A DNA stretch of 36,564 nucleotides from the IMG/VR virus record IMGVR_UViG_3300046171_000135, positions 1 through 36,564 of that record, one strand, 5' to 3'. Each line of letters starts with the position of its first letter. Position 1 is the stretch's first letter. A program made the translations under genes and the position numbers. Below the pieces are notes generated by a model. The model was not told where the DNA came from and did no database searches. It saw only the letters and a program-made list of their open reading frames with translations. The DNA comes from a virus. Positions 36,284 through 36,564 of this stretch are shown one piece after another.

Positions 36284-36564
36284 CATTCCTCGATCCATGC
36301 CTAAAAAATGAATATGTACGAAGTATTTATTTGTACTAAGTATATATTTAATCCGGATTGCATTTCATCATTCAATCTTGCGTGCAATTCATACGAAAAA
36401 CTTGCAAGCTCGGATCTAATTGCATTCAATCCCACTAAACATGCATGGCGTGCAATTTCTAAAAAAAATAACATCATCCAAAAACGTTCTAAATAGTCGC
36501 ACGCACGGCGCGCATGCGGGGGGGGCGGGGGGTGCGCGTGCGCGCCTGCGTTCTTTCTATATTA
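36284..36564. repeat. Right copy of imperfect terminal direct repeat
   Basis: Aligns with 1-290. The first 198 bases carry ten mismatches and the final 20 bases are identical. The middle (36482-36544) is a different, very GC-rich sequence: G8-C-G6 at 36518-36532 and alternating TGCGCGTGCGCGC (36533-36545), which could adopt Z-DNA or cruciform structure. The window ends exactly at the end of the shared 20-mer. Confidence 0.9.

Noticed and set aside
1-36564. Prophage with attL/attR at the ends
   Set aside because: The integrase lies internally, no host genes flank the repeat, and the leftward arm reads as continuous across the joined ends; a complete phage genome fits better.

Overview
The window looks like an essentially complete genome of a short-tailed (podovirus-like) double-stranded DNA phage of about 36.3 kb. 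The host cannot be read from the sequence. An aquatic, probably marine, bacterium is my inference from the flavour of the small conserved phage genes. Evidence for a phage: a large terminase, portal, scaffold, SU10/P22-like capsid protein, neck and nozzle-like tail proteins and three large coiled-coil virion proteins lie in standard order, with no tail tube, sheath or tape measure. An integrase and a ribbon-helix-helix (RHH) regulator suggest temperate ability. I see no DNA polymerase, RNA polymerase, tRNA gene or CRISPR array.

The first ~290 bases recur imperfectly at the right end (36284-36564). The molecule is therefore circular as assembled, or terminally redundant. If it is closed, the minus-strand genes at both ends form one leftward arm: HNH nuclease and candidate small terminase (1682-581), about 0.85 kb of non-coding DNA, then the accessory genes (36008-32639). 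The non-coding junction carries G-runs, C-rich direct repeats and an alternating purine-pyrimidine block.

Rightward late arm (1746-25257). A helix-turn-helix protein and a train of tiny overlapping genes lead into terminase and portal. Next come five small, mostly very basic proteins and a strong terminator (8015-8055), then scaffold, capsid and probable decoration protein, and a second terminator. Neck, fibre and two LamG-domain proteins follow, each LamG protein with its own copy of a 75-residue companion. Four small membrane proteins (holin-like, no recognisable endolysin), the nozzle-like protein and three large ejection-type proteins finish the arm, closed by a strong terminator (25320-25351).

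Rightward early arm (25527-32523). Integrase and the RHH regulator (opposite strand) come first. Then a single-strand-binding-like protein whose acidic tail lies in another frame, a RecE-like exonuclease fused to a helix-turn-helix, an excisionase-like protein, a Holliday-junction-resolvase-like nuclease, a DGQHR/ParB-like protein and another PD-(D/E)XK nuclease. It ends with an RHH-DnaT-like initiator or loader, carrying a candidate origin inside its gene, and a DnaB helicase. Together they recruit the host replisome and supply phage recombination functions.

Leftward accessory arm (36008-32639). At least twelve small genes, many coupled by ATGA or GTGA overlaps, include zinc-ribbon, HTPGPW-family, tiny membrane and GP88-like proteins. 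Most have no known function. This arm and the junction are the best places to look for undescribed biology.
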